Of a DNA stretch of 49,533 nt, positions 44,880-49,533 are shown one piece after another; position 1 is the stretch's first letter; each line of letters opens with the position of its first letter. The notes beneath the pieces were generated by a model. It was not told where the DNA came from and did no database searches. It saw nothing but the letters and a program-made list of their open reading frames with translations. The stretch spans positions 29,766 to 79,298 of the forward strand of contig NZ_CALMAW010000113.1 in assembly GCF_937859915.1 (NCBI RefSeq), read 5' to 3'. This DNA is from an uncultured Sphingomonas sp. GTDB lineage: Bacteria > Pseudomonadota > Alphaproteobacteria > Sphingomonadales > Sphingomonadaceae. The position numbers and the translations under genes were made by a program.

Positions 44880-45298
44880 GGGGAATGGCATCTGTAGGAT
44901 TTCCGGACGCACGTCTCCCGCCTCTGCCGTGCGGCGAGCGAGAGAAACGGCCGGCGCCCTCGCGTGCCTCGTGCAAGCGGAGGGTTTGCGGGGTTCTCCT
45001 CCCGCGAGAGCCTTCATCGTCGCCGGTCGCCTGATGCCGCAAGAAGCTCTGGGAGCCGAAGCGGCCTTTGGGGCGCGGAAATCGATGCGATCTCGGTTGG
45101 GGCGGACACCTGGTTCTCTGCCGGTCTCCGCGTGGCACGGGAGGCGGCAAGCAGGTGCTGGCCTGGTTGCGGACAAGTGCAAGGACATCCCTCCGGATGC
45201 CAGCGCGCCGGCCGTTCGGACGGTCGCCGACACCGTGGCGCCGGCGCCGTCCCATCCCGCTCGACCGGGCGCCTCGTCAGGCGCGCGGATCGAACGGG
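44880..45298 (-). ncRNA. Possible untranslated transcript of unknown class
   Basis: About 420 bp without a convincing protein. A good promoter-like sequence on the minus strand (45305-45332) points into it. Just inside its 5' end is a strong hairpin (45262-45292; GCGCC-TGACGA-GGCGC core with flanking CCG/CGG and CGA/TCG pairs). The only frames present have shadow-like composition, and one runs into the downstream palindrome. I do not recognise 6S RNA, tmRNA, RNase P or SRP RNA in it. Confidence 0.3.
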
Positions 45299-45304
45299 CA
45301 GCGC

Positions 45305-45332
45305 GTATAACCTATATGGCTAAAATTGCCAA
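45305..45332 (-). promoter_or_regulatory. Sigma-70-like promoter candidate in the gene-free tract
   Basis: The minus strand reads TTGGCA-N16-TTATAC in an unusually AT-rich patch. There is no protein gene directly downstream; initiation near 45298 would enter the candidate untranslated transcript. Confidence 0.45.
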
Positions 45333-45378
45333 GGCTCAAATGGGGATGCGCTACCGCCCCCGTTTGCCGTCATCATCT

Positions 45379-45479
45379 CCCCTCCCTGAAAGGGAGGGGT
45401 CGGGGTGGGTTCGCCTGAGGCGGACATAACGGTGATCCGGAGACCAACCCACCCCAAACCCCTCCCTTTCAGGGAGGGG
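45379..45479. repeat. Inverted repeat, CCCCTCCCTGAAAGGGAGGGG family
   Basis: Arm 45379-45410 and arm 45446-45479 are inverted copies. Each contains a self-complementary CCCCTCCC...GGGAGGGG hairpin, with a GGGTGGGT/ACCCACCCC extension. Second element of the cluster. Confidence 0.9.
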
Positions 45480-45502
45480 CGTTCGGCCGCCTTCGCCCAT
45501 AT

Positions 45503-45622
45503 GCGGACATTGGATTTTATCGTCACCCCGGCCTTGAGCCGGAGTCCAGCTGCCTTGATCAAAGGGGTGAAGAAGCGGGACCCCGGGTCGAGCCCAGGGT
45601 GACGGGATCAGAGAATGTCCGC
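45503..45622. repeat. Nested inverted repeat, GTCACCCCGGCCTTGAGCC family
   Basis: Inner arms 45521-45549 and 45577-45605 (CGTCACCCCGG... and ...CCAGGGTGACGG) are imperfect inverted copies. Outer 9-bp arms 45503-45511 and 45614-45622 (GCGGACATT/AATGTCCGC) flank them, like the ends of a small non-autonomous element. Third element of the cluster. Confidence 0.75.
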
Positions 45623-45635
45623 TTCCCACCACTTG

Positions 45636-45726
45636 CCGTCATTCCCGCGAAGGCGGGAATCCATACGCGCAGCGCCTCAATAGCTGATGCCGCGTCTATG
45701 GATCCCGGATCACGTCCGGGATGACG
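45636..45726. repeat. Inverted repeat, CCGTCATTCCCGCGAAGGCG family (copy 1)
   Basis: Arm 45636-45665 faces arm 45697-45726 (TATGGATCCCGG...GGGATGACG). The left arm is almost identical to that of copy 2 at 45757. Fourth element of the cluster. Confidence 0.85.
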
Positions 45727-45756
45727 AAGAAGAGGAATGGCCGCTCTCCACCAAAC

Positions 45757-45863
45757 CCGTCATTCCCGCGAAGGCGGGAATCCATACGCGCGGCGCAGCT
45801 AGCGCGCGATGTTCTCTTCTAATCTGTCGGGCTTATGGATTCGCGAGTCCGCGGGAATGACGG
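45757..45863. repeat. Inverted repeat, CCGTCATTCCCGCGAAGGCG family (copy 2)
   Basis: Arm 45757-45785 faces a more divergent arm 45834-45863 (ATGGATTCGCGAG...GGGAATGACGG). Fifth element. The remainder of 44719-45974 outside the listed elements shows no gene I can support. Confidence 0.85.
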
Positions 45864-45914
45864 TAGACAGGGCGGGACACTTTTGCTCGACCCCGCCCGC
45901 TCCGACCCGCAAGC

Positions 45915-45946
45915 AAAAAAAGGCCGGAGCATCGCTGCCCCGGCCT
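45915..45946 (-). terminator. Rho-independent terminator of ftsH
   Basis: On the minus strand an 11-bp stem (AGGCCGG... with ...CCGGCCT, one G-U pair) with a GCGA tetraloop is followed by seven T. It lies 29 bp after the ftsH stop. Confidence 0.9.
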
Positions 45947-45974
45947 CCCGATACCTCCCGCGAGGAAGTGGGCC

Positions 45975-47945
<1,971 letters not shown>

Positions 47946-47968
47946 CCGATCGCGTGGGCTTCGCCGAC

Positions 47969-47996
47969 AATGTAGGCGGAGGTACGTTAATGGCAA
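47969..47996 (-). promoter_or_regulatory. Sigma-70-like promoter candidate for ftsH
   Basis: TTGCCA-N16-TACATT on the minus strand in the tilS-ftsH gap. Initiation near 47962 gives a leader of about 17 nt with no clear ribosome site, so ftsH may also depend on read-through from tilS. Confidence 0.35.
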
Positions 47997-48010
47997 TGGA
48001 ACAACGACGG

Positions 48011-49015
48011 TCACGACGATCGTTTGGCGCCCCGATGCGGCGGGGCGGCGGAGAAGCGCCACACCGCGCCGCCCTGCGCGCGGACGCCGGCCAGCGTCGC
48101 GGTGCCGCCGCGCGCCAATACCGCCATCAGATGGACGAGCGGCGGGCCGTCCGGCGACGCGCGGAAATGCGCGGAAAACAGGCGTATGAGCGTGCGGCGG
48201 CGCAGCTCGTGCGGGGCGTCGCCGGGGGTGAACAGCACGGCGTCGCCCGCGCGCGCGACGGCTTCGACGAAAAGACGATCGGCGAGCTGGTCGAGCGCCG
48301 CGTCGGCGTCCCGCAGATGGTCGGCGGCGGCCGCGACTCGGACGGGATCGAGCCACGGCGTGCCAGCGAGCAGCCGACGCGCCGCGGTGCGGCCGAATCG
48401 GGGGTTGCTGTTCGACGGGTCGAGCGCCGCGGCGAAGCCCGACCGCGCGACGATCGCCGCGAGCTCCGCCTTCCGCCACCCGAGCAGGGGGCGCAGCAGC
48501 ATCGTCGCGGGCGCGCATGCGGTGTCGACGAGCGGACGGGCAGGGCGGATACCGCTCAGCCCCGACAGACCCGCGCCGCGCGCCAGCCGCATCAGCACGG
48601 TCTCGGCCTGGTCGTCGGCATGGTGCGCGGTCAGGATCGCCATGAGCCCCTCTGCCTGCGCCCAATTGGCGAGCGCGGCATAGCGCGCGCGCCGCGCCTC
48701 GCCTTGCAGGCCGTCCCCCGCCGGGGCCACGGCAACGCGAACGACGGCGTGCGGGACGCCGATTGCGGCGGCGGCGGCGGCGGCGGCCAATGCTTCCTCG
48801 GCGCTGTCCGCGCGCAAGCCATGGTCGACGGTCAGGGCCTTGACGCGGCCCGCGGCGGTCGATGCGGCAAGGACGAGCAGCGCCAGGCTGTCGGGGCCGC
48901 CCGAAAAGGCGATCCCGACCGGGGCGGCGGCTGGCAGCCCGACACCGTCGAGCAGCCCGCCGAGATCAGCTAGGAAGCGCGCGCCGGCATCTGGGTCAAG
49001 CGCCGCATTTGGCAT
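48011..49015 (-). CDS. tilS: tRNA(Ile)-lysidine synthetase
   Basis: Modifies C34 of the CAU-anticodon tRNA-Ile to lysidine using ATP and lysine, so that it reads AUA. 334 residues: the PP-loop motif [15 protein letters not shown] near the N-terminus, then [31 protein letters not shown] and a [15 protein letters not shown] segment. It is a short alphaproteobacterial form. The start is ATG 49015 (MPNAALD), overlapping the end of cpoB by 20 bp; AGGGG lies eight bases upstream. ftsH follows on the same strand. Confidence 0.95.
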   Translation of the reverse strand: MPNAALDPDAGARFLADLGGLLDGVGLPAAAPVGIAFSGGPDSLALLVLAASTAAGRVKALTVDHGLRADSAEEALAAAAAAAAIGVPHAVVRVAVAPAGDGLQGEARRARYAALANWAQAEGLMAILTAHHADDQAETVLMRLARGAGLSGLSGIRPARPLVDTACAPATMLLRPLLGWRKAELAAIVARSGFAAALDPSNSNPRFGRTAARRLLAGTPWLDPVRVAAAADHLRDADAALDQLADRLFVEAVARAGDAVLFTPGDAPHELRRRTLIRLFSAHFRASPDGPPLVHLMAVLARGGTATLAGVRAQGGAVWRFSAAPPHRGAKRSS

Positions 49016-49533
49016 CCGCGCGCCCCTGCGCAACGCGCGCCTTCAAGGTGGCGTTGGCGGTCGGGCCATAGACGTCGCCGAATTCGGCATAGGCCTGGCA
49101 GGCGTCGGCATTCTTCTTGAGCCGGAACAGCGTCTGGCCGAGATAATAGAGGCTGTCGGGGGCGCGGTCGCCGCGCGGGAATTGCTTGTAGCTGGTGTAA
49201 AAGGCCTTGGCGGCGTCGCTCAGCTGGCCGTCGTCGAGATAGGCGCGCCCGAGCAGATTCTGCGCGTAGCTCGCGCGCTTGCTCTTGGGATATTTGGCGA
49301 CGACCTGGGTCAGCTGCTGCTCGGCATCGGCATAGCGCTTCTGCGTCCACAGCGAATAGCCGAGCATATAGCCGTCCTCGGACGGATCGCCGGTCTTGGC
49401 GATGGCAGCACCGGCCGGCGCTGCCGCTGGGGCTGCACCGTTCGCCTCGTCGGCCATGGTATCGGCGGGCACCGGGGCGGGGCGCGGCGCGGCCGGATTG
49501 CGCCCTTGCGCGCCGAACGGCACGGTGCCGGCG
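48996..49533 (-). CDS. cpoB: Cell division coordinator CpoB / YbgF, C-terminal part (5' truncated)
   Basis: The periplasmic Tol-Pal-associated protein that couples peptidoglycan synthesis to outer-membrane constriction. The frame is open to the window edge, so the N-terminal coiled-coil and signal peptide lie outside. The visible part is a Pro/Ala linker and three TPR-like repeats: DGYMLGYSLWTQKRYADAEQ, ASYAQNLLGRAYLDDGQLSD and APDSLYYLGQTLFRLKKNAD. It ends before tilS with a 20-bp overlap, the usual alphaproteobacterial order after tol-pal. Confidence 0.92.
   Translation of the reverse strand, partial: AGTVPFGAQGRNPAAPRPAPVPADTMADEANGAAPAAAPAGAAIAKTGDPSEDGYMLGYSLWTQKRYADAEQQLTQVVAKYPKSKRASYAQNLLGRAYLDDGQLSDAAKAFYTSYKQFPRGDRAPDSLYYLGQTLFRLKKNADACQAYAEFGDVYGPTANATLKARVAQGRADAKCGA

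Noticed and set aside
44805..45429. Reading frames in the gene-free tract (142 and 186 codons)
   Set aside because: They run through palindromic repeats (VIPAKAGTH-type translation typical of such elements), lack good ribosome sites and show no family motif.
44762..45863. CRISPR array
   Set aside because: Units are palindromic pairs of different families with unequal spacing, not identical direct repeats with uniform spacers.
48005..48034. GGAAC-N18-CGTT resembling an EcfG promoter on the plus strand
   Set aside because: The spacer is one base beyond the accepted 16-17, and no plus-strand gene lies downstream.

Overview
The window is GC-rich chromosomal DNA from an alphaproteobacterium, most likely a sphingomonad (Sphingomonas or close relative). 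Pointers are the CP4-like class II EPSP synthase, the FYDLN_acid (TIGR02300) protein beside a tRNA-Ala, the cpoB-tilS-ftsH order, a phasin plus class I PHA synthase, many short palindromic intergenic elements, and frequent 1-4 bp stop/start overlaps. I see no prophage, insertion sequence or CRISPR array. Gene density is normal, except for one 1.25 kb gene-free tract (44719-45974) packed with palindromes.

Layout. 1-5.3 kb: the 3' part of tamB and a convergent GT-C type membrane protein. 5.4-7.4 kb: glnB-glnA. 7.5-10.1 kb: a cytidylyltransferase-like nucleotidyltransferase, a TagF-like glycerophosphotransferase and endonuclease V. 10.2-14.3 kb: a periplasmic peroxiredoxin, map, a CinA-type molybdopterin-binding protein, a TetA-like MFS pump with a coupled small gene, and a tiny membrane ORF. 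14.3-22.6 kb: two FtsX-type ABC exporters in tandem. One is coupled to a secreted CrtC/AttH lipocalin-like protein; the other is YbbA-YbbP next to tesA.

22.5-33.9 kb holds alpha-glucan/trehalose metabolism: glgX on one strand, then a DUF2934 protein with a histone-H1-like tail, then a tight glgE - treS/pep2 fusion - glgB operon. TreS makes maltose from trehalose, the Pep2 domain phosphorylates it, GlgE adds maltose-1-phosphate to glucan, GlgB branches the product and GlgX debranches it. Three EcfG-like (general stress sigma) promoter candidates lie in this block.

34-38.5 kb: aroA-cmk, the FYDLN protein, tRNA-Ala(GGC), clpS, and a phasin with an AT-hook. 38.5-44.7 kb: phaC, alaC, a glycine-zipper envelope protein, hom (its ribosome site is buried in a terminator hairpin) and glpX. 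44.7-46 kb: a palindrome cluster and a possible untranslated transcript. 46-49.5 kb: ftsH, tilS and a truncated cpoB.

Most unusual signals: the degenerate GH13-like N-terminal half of GlgE, the terminator/ribosome-site overlap at hom, the AT-hook phasin with a candidate PhaR-type operator, the two-gene surface-phosphoalditol-like pair, and the palindrome tract with a possible non-coding RNA. All functional assignments rest on reading the protein sequences; no searches were run.
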